Positions 35,216 through 50,300 of a stretch of 64,000 nucleotides of DNA are shown here, one piece after another (the stretch's first letter is position 1; each line of letters starts with the position of its first letter). A program made the position numbers and the translations under genes. The notes beneath the pieces were generated by a model. The model ran no database searches. It was not told the DNA's origin and worked only from the letters and a program-made list of their open reading frames with translations. Source of the stretch: Larus michahellis (lineage: Eukaryota > Chordata > Aves > Charadriiformes > Laridae); NCBI RefSeq assembly GCF_964199755.1, contig NC_133899.1, positions 4,402,001 through 4,466,000 of the forward strand, given 5' to 3'.

Positions 35216-36650
35216 AGCATGTACCTTCCTTCACTTAACAGCCCCCCTTGATAACAGTATCACCACAGCAGAAGGACCATCTTAACAGAATTTCATGTTG
35301 TTTTGTAATTTCTGATTTATTCCGTGTCTGGTCAAGTTCCAGTCCTGTTTTCCAAGAAAAGAATTCTACAGAGGAATTGAAAGTGATAGAGTTCCTGCTG
35401 GCGTATGAAAACAGACGTGAAGAAAGCTGTAAGTGTCCAATTAGCCTTTCTCCTAGAATGAAATTATATAATTGGATACACTTTTTTCATATTCATTATT
35501 AGAAAAAAATCCCATCCTCCAAGCTGGTAACCTGCCATGGAAATCTATTATACATACCTTCAAAGCAGAGAAAACCTTGACTTGACTTAACTTCTATTCA
35601 TGGTAGATTTGCAACAGTGATAGTCAAAGGAGAGAGTATGTTCACTGGCTGCTGTTCCCTTGAGAGCAAGGACTTTTTTATACGGCAGCTGATCATCAGT
35701 GGCAGTGATGCCGTGTTAGCTGTGGCAACTCTCCTATGCCATGTTGCCTTCAGTATGTTTTTAAGAATTGTTCCAAAAAAGTCAACAGCTTTCTCCTACA
35801 TCAACAGATTAAAGTTAGTTTCTTGATTTCGATGAGATATGATTTAAAGGAAAAAATCCTGTCTTCCCCTTGCAAGCAAGATGCGTCCAGCAATTTTTCA
35901 GTTGCCAAAACCACTAAAGAAAAGTTGAGTTCCCCTTGAATTGTGATGATGGTGTTCTGCTGCATATACCAGGAGCAATATGGCATAAGCCAAAAAATAA
36001 GATGGATGTTTATTTTTTTTTTTCACCTTCTCTAGATAGCTTGCTGAATGTGCACTAGGGAACACTGTAGAAGTACAAAGAAATCTGAAGATTATTTGAT
36101 TATACTTTCTTTATTCTCAACTGGGGAGCTAAGAACTCAGGATTAAACACTCGAAGCGTTGGAAACTTTTAGTGAGAGACTTTGAACAGGCAACTCCATC
36201 CTGGCCAACCTGAGGAAATAGCTTCAGAGTGATTGTCAATTTTTGCTTTTGGATCAGTAGTTACGGTAAGTATTCTGCACAACCGCATGTATGTATAGTC
36301 TTCATAGTACTTCAGATGGAAGGTTTTTAAATTAAAGTCTATGGTCTACCTTCAAGAAATGCTGAAAGTTGATCACTAGTATTGAACAATTGCATGTCCA
36401 CAGGAGACTTCAGGCAGGTAAAGAGACAGGGGTTGAAGCCAGCTGGACAATGGGAGTCAAATGTATATAATCTTTTCAATTAATTAAGACGTGTCTTCTC
36501 CTGGCGTGGCATTATAAGATGAAGAACCTTGTTGCGACTTCTATTTCAAACTCCACATTTTTAAGGCATTACGAAAATTTTGTTAGAAGTTCCATCTGAA
36601 GTTTGTCGTGCAAGTTTTAGACCCAAAATGTGAACGTTAGGGAGTACACA

Positions 36651-36681
36651 GTGTGTATGTGTGTGTGTATATATATATATT
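36651..36681 (+). repeat. (GT)n(AT)n microsatellite
   Basis: A run of GTGTGTATGTGTGTGTGT passes into alternating AT. It is about 31 bases long and slightly interrupted. Confidence 0.85.
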
Positions 36682-38297
36682 TAGCACCCTGTGTGAAAAA
36701 CTTACTAAAAAGTAGTTATCTACAGTTTAAAATACCAGATCTGAACAGGCTACTCACGCATTGCTTTTTCTTTTCTGTGTAGCATGTGCATTTTGCCAGT
36801 CAGGTTTTTGTACAGAGCCTTAAGGTGAACATACGCACATAACTCTATTGGTACAGAAATTTTCACCATACAGATTACTACAGGACACACTATTTCTGTT
36901 TTTAACAGAAGATAGCTTCATTCTCCTGTTGGGTTCTCTAAGGTTTCTGAACTCTTTAGAATTCAAGTTTCAAGGTGAAATTTAGCTGCTGATATAAATA
37001 TGTATGAACCATTCCTGGTTAGGAGGAATAGAGAAAGACAACCTTCTCTGTTTTGTTAAGCTCGTCAAGTTTGAGGAAACCAGGTTGCTTACTTCAAATG
37101 AAAGAGTTCTGAAAATGCAATGATTTTGAAAGATGTTTTTCTTTTGAAACAGGAGGAGCTATGAGGGCAATTAAATGTGCACCCACCTGGCCATAGCTCA
37201 AAAAGAGCTAACACTCCTGCTTTATTGCAGATGAAAATACAACACAATCCTATATTCCGAACAGCTGGACTTGAAGGATAAGGCGTTTTTTCCACTTGGA
37301 GACCCAGACAAATGCATGAGAATTGGCTCAGTGACATGAAGTGGTAGTAGCTTATGAGGAAGAAAAAGCAAAGCTGCTAACACTTTGTCAACACTTCAGT
37401 TATTTCTCATAGATCTGCCCTCAGCTTAAGGGAAGCAGGCGTATCTCTTTTTTTTTTTTTTTCTTTTTCTTTCTTCTTACCAATCTTAAAATCAGGAAGA
37501 TGGATACTGGCATTCGGGCAAACCAGCCATAGGACTTTCTCTCAAATTCAAACCTGGATGTACACTGTGGTGCCAGGACTGGTTGCTCAGCTGCTAAGCA
37601 ATGGGTTGGTGTGTCGGGAACAGGTCTACCCCTTCTACCTCACCTCACACAGATGCCACGTTTCTCTAGGCGTTGAATTACCAGTCACTCCTGCATTAGC
37701 AGTCAGTTTAACTTACTCTCGTTCCCAGGAGCTGTTGTAAGGTGTTTGAGATGTGGGGCCGAGAGGCAGATTACAGGCAAAGATGTAGCAGCATCTCACT
37801 GGAGCTATTATGGAAGGGTACATTTGTTATGTGACATCTGTTCTCCATCAGAACACTCGCACCTGCAGAGTTATTTCCTTTTCAGCCGTTCTTACAGTTT
37901 TGGTTATTGGTTGTGTTTTGTTTTCTGAGGTCACTTTGTCTGTTATATTGGTAAGGTAGCAATATGAGGCTAAAAATTCATACAGTGAGTTCTGTACCAG
38001 AATCACAGTACAAATTTAAGTGCAAAAGTATCAAGTGAAGACAAACATGGGACCGTCTGCTCATAAAGGCCATCAAAGCCATCAGCTGTTAATTGCTGTT
38101 AGTTTTCTTTCCTTGGTCATTGATTCTTAACTGTCTAGCAGTGCTTGGATTTTCCAACTTGCTACTAAAGAGTGATTTTAGCATGAATGATGCTGAAGAG
38201 AAAAAAAAAAAATATTCACCATCTGTACTACTTACTAGGACATAAGTATGTCACTAGAGAGGGATCTTATTCTCTCAAAGTGAGTCTTCACAAGTCA

Positions 38298-38320
38298 GAA
38301 AGAAGAAAGAAAGAAAGAAG
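38298..38320 (+). repeat. short AGAA/GAAA-rich purine microsatellite
   Basis: A purine-only stretch is built mainly from AAAG units and is about 23 bases long. Confidence 0.7.
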
Positions 38321-41300
38321 TCCAGTTTCTTTTTCTCCCTCTCAGTGTGTAAAAACTGTTATGCCATTTCTGAAGAGCATGCACGTAATGTTAAAGAAGA
38401 GGTAACTTGCCTGTCCTTTAAGGAAGCTGAAATACTAAAAGTTGTCGAAGTCATTGCTTCCTGTTAACTATAGTAATGTGTTTCGAGCAACATATTTTAA
38501 GATTAATTTAGGGTATATAATACTGCACTGTGTTACGCTTTGAAGTGTCAACGCTGAAATTATGAGTACATTTTCCTTTCTGTGGAATGTTCTTTGGATA
38601 AAAAGTCAATAAATACCTTCCCATTTTTCTGAATGGCTTCTCAGGTGATTTCATTTCGTATCAAATACTCTTTCATTTCTAGCCATTGAGAAGTCTTGCA
38701 GCCACGTGTGGGTCACGTTACGAAGCTGGCTGTGCCGCATTGCGAGCTCTGAGCTGTCCTGCGTGGTACATCCCAACAGCAGCCGGCACAGCTTGTGCAC
38801 ATCAGAGCCACGTTGCAGCCCTTCCCCTTTACCATCCTGAGCATTAGAGGCTTCTTAACTGTGCATCCAGGGAGTCAACTGTTTCACAACTGTTACATCA
38901 GTGAAACTATCTCTGTAGTTATCTTGGCTTAAGCTGTTAGAAGCAATGGTATTGATAGCTGTAGAATAATACCCAAAGGTACGTCTTATGGGTGGAAAAC
39001 TGGCATTAATAAAAGGGCAATAGCTTAATATCCATCACTTCTTCCAGTGTTAGGTTCTAAAATAAGGTTCTAAAGACTGACAACAATTTGGTAAAATTAC
39101 AGCTTTCTGCTACTGGCTTACATTTACCTTCCGGCAGCCTTCACAGTTCTAACACTGTAACACTGAGGCAGTGAACAGCAGTACAAAACATGAAGTATCT
39201 GGACCATTATGTAGACTATAGCCTGTAGGACTTGGCTTTTCAGTCAGAGTTTATTTCAGCCCTTAAAGCACTGGGAGGAGGCGTACCAAGTTCAGGTCAG
39301 GGGCTGCTTTGTTTTCTACTGCCATTTATTTTCTCGGCTGCCCTTCTCAGCACAGTTGGTAGCAAACAATATTCCAAAGTTACAGTGCCGTTCATTCCTC
39401 ATAGGAACACACCTGACAGCAACTCCTGCTAGAAACCCCTCCACCATGAAGGACTGTCATTGCCTAGTTAAAAGCACAGGTTTTGCCAGTAGCCTTCGCC
39501 AACAACCCTGGCCCTTCAGCCTGCATCCCTGGCTTTTTCAGGACACCTTCTGTTACCATGTGTCTAGAAAGAAAAAGCGGTGGCCGGTTTCAGAGGCTCG
39601 CTTCCTCAGTAGGCAATGGTGGCTGCTGTGCTCTTAGGTGCAGCGTATGAAAGCATCACAACTGTATCCCGCTTTTGAAAGCAAATCAATAAAAATGACA
39701 TTACTTTGTCACATGCTTGTTTTATGATCAACTTACACCATTTTTTCTTGTCACAGGCGTAGGGCCTCTCTTTGTACAAGTCGTATGGAGTTGAGTAGGA
39801 CCTGTGTTCTAACATGTGCCCTGGATGGGTAATGAGAGGCCAAAATCTTGCTTGAATGGAGGATGTTTAGTTTATTTGCAGATGCTGAGCCATCACAAAG
39901 TCCTGTGAAAAGGAAGGAGTAGGTGCGTCTTGAATTAAACTTTTCCTGTATATCACTGTAGTTTATTTTAGTTATTAACTGTGGTAATGTATAAAGCATG
40001 CCTCCTGTGCTCTCCTTGTGGAAATGGGTACAAAGGTTTATTAAACTGGATAGAGTAAGTTAATGGTACTCTGATTCTTCAGTCCCTTCATAAGGAAGCT
40101 CCCCAAGGAAGGGAAAAATCAGTGTTATGGTCAGCATGCCGGGAGCATTTTACATATATTTATGATTGTTTTCTTCAGAAAATAAAGAATAAGCAATCAC
40201 ATTTATTGGTTTTTTTTACTGCTTCCAAAAGCATTTGAATTTTTCAAAAAATTTGACAGAACAGCAGATATCTCGAAGATACTAATTTTCAAACACAACA
40301 ACGATCAGGTGGAAGAAAAAGACTCTGCTAATATCACTGAGGGGTGAAAGCCTCGTACGTTTCTCAAGCAAGTGTGCTAATCACTAGGATATTGTATAGA
40401 TGCCATAAATCTTCCATCGAAGCATTGGCTACCTGGTACACGGCATACTAAGGGGAGCTGAATTGCCTTGATGTGTCACATCCAAGGTAGGTGCTTACAG
40501 TTAGGGAACTAAGCACAGTGTAAGTGGGTTAGATTCAAGGCACTTGAAGTCAGTACTTATGTTTTGTTTTTTATTTTAGTCAGCCTTATGTTTTGTTTTT
40601 TTATTGAGGATACCCGAAACCATTCGGGAAAAAATCACTTGTTGCCACATTATATCTAGTAAATGAACGCATACTCATTCCTCTTAAAATAAATCTGTAC
40701 CAGGACTGGTAAGTACTTGGAGAATGCTGAGATAGAGCAATATGTAATCTGACGTGCTGGATAAGTTATTAAGCCTTATACTCAGATTGTAGCTGAAAGC
40801 CTGAGGACAGCTTAACGTGGGATTCTGTCTTCCAGTCTGTCTTCCATTTTCAACAGTGGTTTGTTATGGCAATGCCTGGAAGCCATTACCCACCTGCTAA
40901 GCCTTGCAGTTGAGGGTAGTTCACGCCGCACATGTCAAACCCTGCTAAAGTTGTCACCCTTCATTGGCTTCTTTGGATTTAATACCGGACTACTCATTAG
41001 CTACTACTCCTGGAAAGACCTTGGGATAGTTTCCTGAGGTTCTCTTAATTCCCTCAGTGGTGCAGGGCTGGAAGAACAGCTTCTGGCATTTTAGCCAACT
41101 TTTCTCCTGTTATCAAGCGTTAAAATCTGGTAGCAACTCCAGCTGCCTTCTGTCTGTGCAGACTGCTTAAGGTGAGGCTCAGAAGTTCCCTTTCAATTTG
41201 CTTTGCTAAATGCTGGAATCTGCTGATCTTGTTTAAGTGCTACCATTGTTGAAATCAATGGGAGAGTTGTTTTCTTAAAAAGTGTGGGATTTCGGTGTAC

Positions 41301-44300
41301 TGATTGTTTTGTCACCGTGACAAATGCAAACTCAAGATCTATATGCTGCCAAGGCTTTAGCGGACATGTACAAATACAAATTTATTTTTTTTTTAAAGGA
41401 ATTGCATTCATTTTTATGTGGCTATTTCTGGAGATGGAGTAACTCCCTGCAGGATGCATTAGCTCACCACTATTGCTCACCTACGGAAAAACAGAAAAAA
41501 GTTGTATTGCATTTTTGTATAATATTTATCAATATCCATCTCTTTATCATCTCTTAATTGTGAGTAAAATTAACAATTATAATCTCTGAAATGCAGCACC
41601 TGCAACTAGTAGCTGAAAGAGATAAACCAGACAGGCATTGGGTCAGTAGGATTGTGAGGAAATAAAAGATGTTCTTCCATTTTTAAGAAATGGCAATCAA
41701 AAAAGCAATTTTTACTACAGTTGTTCAAACTGATAGACCCTTTTTTTTTTTGGAAAGAATGGGAAGTACAAAGGAAAATTAAGGTAACTAATTTGCTGAA
41801 ACAGATACGCAAAGTTCTCCCCCAAATGTGATTTTTAAACCAGACAATTCTTGAACCCAATTACTGGGGATTAGTGTGGAATCATTTCCTGAATCTTAAC
41901 CAGACTCGGAATTTGGGAGTGTTGGGTGGAGCGGTGGAGAAAGGGAAAGAATGAGAATTAAAATGACCTTGGTTGTTTTTGCTTAATTACAAAAAAAGAA
42001 AATGATGCAAGAACTTTAAATAGTGAAAAAAATCATTAAGTTACTACAGTCTGTGTCTAAGAATACACTTAGATAGACTTTATGTTCCAGAATGGTATTT
42101 AAAATGCAATTTAGGTATTTAAGATATGTTTGCTTAATTTTTTTAAATAAATGTTGTGGTGTTATTTTTCAAAAAATATTCTCCTGCAAGACGGCTTTGA
42201 AAGTTCATACACTCACTGCTAGTAAAGCTCTCTTAATGCATTATGTTAAAGTTTAGAGGATGGCTTTAGGGAAAGGATAAAGTTTTAATTGGATTTTTGA
42301 ATAATTATCTTTTGAGTTCTAACCAAATTTCAGATAGTTCAGTGTTTGAAATACATATTACACCATAGATCTTTGATCTCAGAATCTGAAGCTCTATGCT
42401 TTATTTATGGCACGCTACTCAAGCCGTTCTTTAACATGACAGTTGCAGATTTTGTCATGAGATGCCTGTCACCACGGTGCTCGGCCGGGTTGTCAGCTCT
42501 GCTGCAGCAGAAGCTGGATAACTGCCGCAGAGCCCTGCCTGACACAAGTATCCCACTAATTCTGAGAGCCCAACAGGAGCTGACTGCAACTTGACTTTAG
42601 CTAGTGCTTTTGTAACGCATTATTCATGCAAAGTGGAGTTTCTGTTTGACTGTAGTCCATGCTGCTTGACAACTTTACGAATTGGGGCTCGGCTGTCTCC
42701 TGCTTGAGACTCAAAAACAATGGGGAGAAAAACCCGACCGTGCCTGTGAAAGCCTGGATTCTTCAGAATGTTAGAGAAAGTATGGGGAGAGGCCCCAGGA
42801 AAATGGAGCTCTATGGGTGGACATCAGATCTCTGCTTCTCAGCTGCCCACTGACCCCCTTTCAGCATCGCTCTCCCTCCGGCTGTGCTTTGGTTAGGCTC
42901 TCCCCATTTTTTCTTTCAGTGACCAGCAGCAGACCTGATGCTGCAGGAGACCGTTTGGTTGCATCCAGTGGAAGTGCCCAGAACTGCACCCTGCTCTGGG
43001 TGCCAGGGACACAGCTGTGCGGGAAGTTGTTGCTCAGACCCTGCAGGCCCAAGGAATGGAGTGTGCTGGGTACACCTAAATGCTTCAGAGAATTTCGCTA
43101 TCGGTTTTTCCCCTGAGCTTGTGCAAGCAAAGATTTTCAGAGGCTTAAAATCAGAACGGATTTGTCTGTCTTTCACAGGAACAAGGTGATCTCCCAGTTT
43201 CATCACCAGAGCCCTGGGGGGGGTCGGGAAGGTGCTAAAGCATCTCGGTGAAGTAGCAGTAATATACACTTGAGCAAAATGATACCTGTTCTTCGTAACT
43301 CTCTTCTGAAAGAAACATCTAGGGTTTTTCTCCTTGCTGAAAAATTTTACTAACAAACAGTTTAATGGTGTAAGGGTTGCACAGGAACTTTCAAGCTGAA
43401 TGGACTAATTCAGCATGGACACAGGCAAATAAATGTACTGTATTTTGAAAATAATACTGGGCTAGCCTAATTAGGGACGTCTGCCCACTGTTTCCATCCC
43501 ACCTTTTCCCAGTCAGCCTTTAGAGGGATGCTTGACAGATCCATGGTGGAAAAACAAAGGTTATATTTGATTGTAAGGAATTTTTCTGTGAGTCAGAGCA
43601 GCATAGGTGCCTTTCTCTGTTTTTCATTATGCATCTGATTAGATGGTATCACTCAGAAAAATGGTAAAAACAAAAAAGGCTATTGTAGACCCCCATTACA
43701 CAGTTTGATCAGGAGCCTGTGAAATGTTGGGTGAGAAAGGGCATGAACAGAATGAATGATGTAGGAGTGAATGCTTTTAAAACAGAACAAGGTTGTTCTC
43801 ACTTCTACATAGATTTATCATTTCTTTTCCAGGAGGAAATGATTCTGAGGATTTGAGTATATTCAGGCTGAAACAACTGGCTGAGAAAGCAAGTATTGAA
43901 AGAGCAGGTTTTTCATATAAAATATATCGAAGTAAGATACAATGTGAGCACTTTGCGCTTCCCAGAAGTGCACACTTCTATGCTTAGGCCATTGTTAATG
44001 TAATGCCATTTATTAAGAGGAATTTATTCACTATGTTGGCACTTCTCTTGCTGTTTCTCCTCTCTCCCTAACGCAGAGTGTGTATATACTACCAGCATGT
44101 ATTTCATAGGCTTTGATGCATACATAATAGAAAAAAGCAGGATGAAAGAAAACACTCATATTGTCTTGTTTGTAGAAAAGTTCTTAATGAGAATAACCCA
44201 ATGTTTGAGATGAAAGCATCTTTGAGTCTGTTCCTTGAAGTAATCAAGCCATTTTCTTTCTTTAGCCCGTGCTGAACTCTAGGGTGGTTACCGGTTTATG

Positions 44301-47300
44301 TCAGGAAAATAAATATTAGAAAAGAGTGAACCAAGTCTTAATTATTAGCACGTTCCACTTTTTTTTTTTTTTTTTCCCCTCAGCTTATTTATTGGCATAT
44401 CAGTGAGTATCATTTCCCATAACCAAGCTTATAAAAGCGGCAGAGAAAAGAACAATAATTAGATAATCTCTCTGACTTTTATAGGACTAAAAACTTCCTG
44501 CCCACAGATAGGCAGCTGAAACACTGGTTCTATTGAAATCAACATCAAAACTCCTAATGACTTTCACGGAGCCAATAGTGATTTGTCTGTCTGCTTGCTC
44601 ATTTGGTCTATCTTGATTTATCTCAGGTTTGCTCTTCCTTTGTGTGCTTATTGCTCTTGATGCAGCCTATCAAGCCATGCAACCCCCTATGATAGCTCTG
44701 TGGAGATATATTTAATTTGATTTGCTGCTGGCCCCAGGAGTTTATTCTCTGTCAAACAGCTGCCTGTTGCAGTGAAACCTCGATATAGAGGAGCATAATG
44801 GTTTATGGATGGAGCATTTAACAACAACCACTGAATGGCATATGTCTGAAAAATATGTTCAAAACATAGTCGTGGCATATGCAAAGGCCATTGTTCTGAC
44901 ACAGTTACAAGGATACATCTGCAAATGCCGCACAGCAGAGAATTACCTGACAAGTGTATTGAAGAGTTTACAAACACTTCTGCTTTTGGAATGTTTCCGT
45001 ACTGTACATTTTAGTCTATTACTTCTGATGAGGTTCCAATATAAGAATAAGGTAGCTTCAGTATTCATTGCTGTGCTTTGTTACTCTGCCATTCTTAATC
45101 TCTTTCCATCACTGCTTGTTTCTCTCTCTTCCCTCTGCCTCAAAAGAAAAAAGAAATGATGAAATAAATGTCTGCTGAGGATGACTGAAAAAAATCTATG
45201 TTAACAGAGAATTAACTGAGGTTGCTAAAGCAAAAAAGACACAGAAAGGCACAACATTTGCATGAGTTAATGGGAATAAGGAAACTAAAAAAATAGAAAG
45301 TGCTTGTGCTCCATCACTGCCAGAGCAGTCATTTGTAGCTACCCTGACACTGATCTACTGCTGCTGGCTTTATGCCAGAGTACATCCAGTAAGTGAAGTC
45401 CTGCCCTTGGTGAAAGTGCTTTGATATAATTTCAATAGGGCCGGCATTTTATGCACTTATTTTAACAGAGTGATTAATTCCTATTATTCCTACTTGTATG
45501 TTGCTTCTCCCACACGCTCAGGATCATATAGATGAGCAGTAAAACTGAAAATGGAAACACTAGAATGTCATGTTAGAATGACATTTTCAACTGGGCCTAA
45601 AAATGGTACCTTAAACCTTAGTGAAGTCTCATGGGAGCTGGATGCCACGTTCCCTAACAACTTGCCTGCCCACTCTCTTCCCTCGAGGTGCGATCCACCC
45701 ACATCACTCCTCATCCCTTCAGGCAGTTACTTCCCCCTAAGACCTTCCAGCTCCATGGCTGCTGGGATTATTCACAAACATATTTCAGGGCTCTGAAGAC
45801 CTCCCTGGCAATTAAACTATTTGAGCTAAACCAGTTCATTGTGAGAAAAGCATTCCCCAGATGGCATGTCAGAAGGGGCAAGTGGATACCAGCATAGAGC
45901 TAGGGGCTTCAGGTAATAAATTCTTTAGCCAGCACAGCTGGAGCAGGAAAAGGTTGTTTGAACAAGCCCTTATTATTATACTTCGAAAATCCTGGCCCCG
46001 TGGATCAAATCCTGACTTAACGTAGAGCAGAGATGGTCTGTGTCTACAAGGACCCTTTTGAAATTAAGCGGAGCATCACCTATGTGGAGTCAACTTCAAG
46101 TTTTCCTTGCCAGACAGACCCTCCTGGTGTAGATGTATTGCTGTTTGGCCCCAGGTCCTTGCTGCTCCCCTCCAACTGATTTACCACCTGGATTTCTGAA
46201 GTCTATATTCATCCAGCTCCTCAGGCAGTGTGGAATTACCAATACACGGCTTAGGTACTCACATGCGTACAGGTCTGTTCACTCTTAGAAGCATCTGAAC
46301 AGATGCAAAACCAGTCAGGCTTGATTTCTAGATCCCAGCGTCATCTCACAGGCTGGGCAGCCGGTACATTGAGTACGTACGGCCCAAAGGTCCTCAGGAA
46401 CCAGTTCCAAAGGGACATTTTTCACAACTATGCTTCAGTGCCAGAGCTGTGCTTTTCGGGCAGACGTTGACATCTAAAATGTCTTTGGTGAATTCCAGTT
46501 CTCAAAAATCCAGATTTCTAACAGATACTCTTAAAAAACAAAACAGTTTATTTTTAAAGAGATATCTTCTTTCTCAAATAAACCATGTTTTACTTTTGTT
46601 AACTGGTGAGTAATGCACTTAATGACAGCTCCATGCTAATCATCGCACTCAAAAAAATGGCCTGTGAAGTTATTGGGGTTTACAGGGATATACCTCCAGT
46701 TTTGATCTGTTAGTTTTCTTTATAGGAGGAGACAACACATTTGTCCTCAAAATGTTTTGGTTTTGAGGACTAACTACAGATGTCTGGCATTATAAGCACA
46801 AATTTGTCATCAGGATTTCACTGGAATGAGGAAGAAAAAAATCCCGCTTCCTCGCATGCTGTCAATCAAGTGACTGACACTTATACGACAGTCTCAGCTG
46901 AGCTCTTCACATGAAACTATGGCATATTACGGCAAACTTCCAGGGAATTGCCCTTTTTAAGGAGAAAAAAGAAAGGAAAAATGATATTTACCTTTTTCTC
47001 ACTAGGGTATGTCTGTACACAGCAAGCAAATTTCATAAGATTGTTCCGTGAGTGACAGACTATCCTAGAGTGGTCACACATGTCCCAGCAATGAGAGGCA
47101 TCAAGACATTTTGAGGGGAAAATCTGCAGAATAACTAATCCAAGTAAATCAGAAAATAGTCATAATCAGTAATAGGATTAAAGTCCTGATCCAGATTTTC
47201 TTTTGTAGTTTCTGTACAAAATACTGTTGCAACATTTTATCAACAGGATAGCAAACACCCATGCCGGAATACAGCAGTAAAATGGACAATTAAAATAATC

Positions 47301-50300
47301 ACAACAACTACTACAACATTTTATTTGGTTATTTTTAATTTTTTAAAGATTATTACTATTTTAAATGCATGTGGAGGTACCAGCTGTCAAGTCCCTCCCA
47401 TGTCTCCTGGGGTCTTCTTAAACTGGTAACCACCTGCAGGTTTTGAACATACCTTTTTTTAACCCTTTTGGAGCCCTGATGAGCTGCTAATCTGAATGCC
47501 ACGAACACAGGCCACCCTGAGACCTGCTGTGTGCTCCTTGTGGGTGCCTCCACATCCAGATATTCCCATTTGTTCTCCTTTCACACCAATAGTCACCTTT
47601 CCCTTGCAGTTCTCTGTGGTTCTACCCCAAACCTCAAAGAGGCTGTCTCCGTGGAATTCCCCCAAAGCTGTCTATGGATTGTTACAGCGTTTGCAGTCTC
47701 TGGGGTAGCCTTTAAAATTCTCTCATACGTGCAGTTTTTTGCTGTGCACTGTAAAATACCGCATTGCTACTCTTACACCTCGCTTTAGTAATTGTTTTAT
47801 ACAGCACTTCAGACAGCAAATCTTTCCTGTGCAATAGTAATGCAGTGTCATCTGGAAAATTATTGAGTATATTTAATCACTTTTATGGGATGTATGTTCC
47901 CCCCTGAATAATGAGGCTGTGGTTTGTGTGTTTTCAGTTGTGTTTGGTGCTTCAGGTGTTTTTCTGCCCCTCAGAGAGTAGAGAAGCTTCAGGGTATAGC
48001 AAAGAGGTCCTAGGAACATTTCAAACCAAGAATAAAGTTATCGAGGCGGGAGAGTAAGCAAAAGGTGATTGTAGGAGAAAACTGGATTAAAGTGAAACCT
48101 ACCACAGGTCTCGTGTCTGCTGGGTCAGTATCAGTCTGCCCTGGATCTTCTGATGTCCTTGAAGTTTTTCTTGAGGAATTGGAAATGTTTTTTTCTGTGC
48201 TCAAACAAGAAGCCTACTTATGTATTTTTAAACAAGGTGCTGTTTTGTCTGGATGTATTGTTCTCTGAGTAGAATGTTGCTGTGCATTTCGAATGGGCAA
48301 ACAATCTAATTAGAGAAGCATGAGGAGGTCCGATAAATACTGCTTGAAGTGGAAAATGAAAAATGTCTGGAGGCACCAACAAAACATATCTTTTGAATGT
48401 TAACAAAAACCATTTAATCTTCATGGTAAACCCATCCACATCTCTCAGATTCTAGAGAGGACATGAGTACATGCGCAGATTTTGTATGTTTATTGCAGAT
48501 TATTATAGGAGTGATCTGGGTTATATTTTGAAGCCTTTCTTATGAATAAAGAAGTGTGGAAGAATGTAATATGTTTAGTTTGTAAAAATGCCAGCTATAG
48601 AGTGAAAATCAGAGGAACCTTTAGAGGAAATAGCACTACCTTTTTGATTCAGTGGGATTTCCCAGTTTACCCTGGCTAGGATATAACTCAGTAAGTGGAA
48701 AAAACACGTTAAGACACATGAAGATATGAAAAAGCAGCGTGAAGATAGTTTTTGCAATCCTTTCTTAAGTGGCTTGGGGTTACTGTTTTTTAAGAGAAGG
48801 AATTTATCGTGAAATTTGTCCAAAGGGATGGGGAGCAGCTGAGCATAGAGATCATCAGAAGGGAACATGTAAAGCTTAAAATTCCAAACCTTAATTTTTC
48901 TTACTAACTTCCCCCTCATGAATCCAAGTAATTCTGCTTCTTCACTTCTTTCTGTACCACGACAGTACTTTGTTGGTAGCTATATGTACTAAAACGTGCA
49001 CTCTACCTGTTCATAGATTTTTTCGTCCAGTAGCATCTGTAATTCTTTCTAATCTACTTAAGGGATTTAACCAAAGTATTAACATGAGCCAGAAGGCATA
49101 ATGTTGTTATTCTGTCAGAGAATAACATGAATATCCTTTAGTATAGGTAATGTCTGTACTTCAAACCTCCGTTTTTCTATACTTTACCATTTTCTTCCTT
49201 TCCGTTCTTTGTTTTCACTGTGGAAGTGTATCAGTTCTCTCCATCTCTGTTTATTTATATGATCAATAATTTAACACGAGATATTTCCCAAACAACCCCC
49301 TGAAAGAGGTCTAGGTGAGACTAAATGCACTGTCAAGGGATCGTTCAGATTCTTCATTTTATCAGCTCCAGTGCAACAAGCTATGCGGGTGTTGAGTCTT
49401 AAGCCCATTTCTTTGAGTTAATTACGGATGTACCCTGATGAATTAAGACTACAGGTTGTGTCAACATTGTATCAAATTATATCAGACAAAGCCAGCCTCC
49501 ATTGTCTGTGCTCCAAGCTGGGCAGATGTGAGCTAGCTCCATTTTGGAAACTGAGCAGGCATATTAGTGAAATGATCGGTTGAGGCTCATAAGCTTTGTT
49601 GATGAGCTGACTTGGGTACAAGTCTGGAGCCATGTGTTTAAACAGTTTCAGATCAGAGCAAGCTGACATCCCATCAGTTGTAACACGGGCAATCCATGTT
49701 TGCCATTCTCTTCCCTCTGCAAAAGGAAGATGATCAGATGGGACAAGCAATGAAGCCAGAGTCAATGTGTTCGGATGAGTGCCTTACCCAGGGCTCTGCT
49801 GGGTCTCCTTCTTGGCCAGCACCGCTGGGCCAGGAGCTCGAGTTTGTATCACATCCTTTGCAAAACCTGGCCATATGCTGACACAGGTCACCCTAGTATA
49901 GCGTTAGGCTGCTGGCAAACTGGGAGGGTTCTAGACTGGTAGGTACTAAGGCTTCTGATCCTTTCTAAACCACCTTCAGAGGCAGAAAACACATTTTTCC
50001 TTTATCTCAATGCCTTTGCAAAAGATTTACTATTATCCTTGTTTGCAGTAGACAAACATACCCAAAGATTCTAAGGTTTGATTTGGCAATTGAGCTTATA
50101 AAATAACAAACATAATCCCTCCATCCTCCACAGAACAGCTGGTGCAAACTTATTAAATGGCAACCTCATTTTGCACTGGCTTCTGTTGGGTTTTTAGCTA
50201 TTCTGCTCTCTGCTTAGTGTGCTCAGTCCACATGTTCTTCTTTCTTCTCTTTATTTCCACTAGCCTTTCTTCTATTTACTAATTATTTGCATTTCAGTAC

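Noticed and set aside
42346..43356. Overlapping frames on both strands as a possible gene
   Set aside because: G+C is somewhat higher here, but none of the frames resembles a protein family, and no consistent splice pattern was found.
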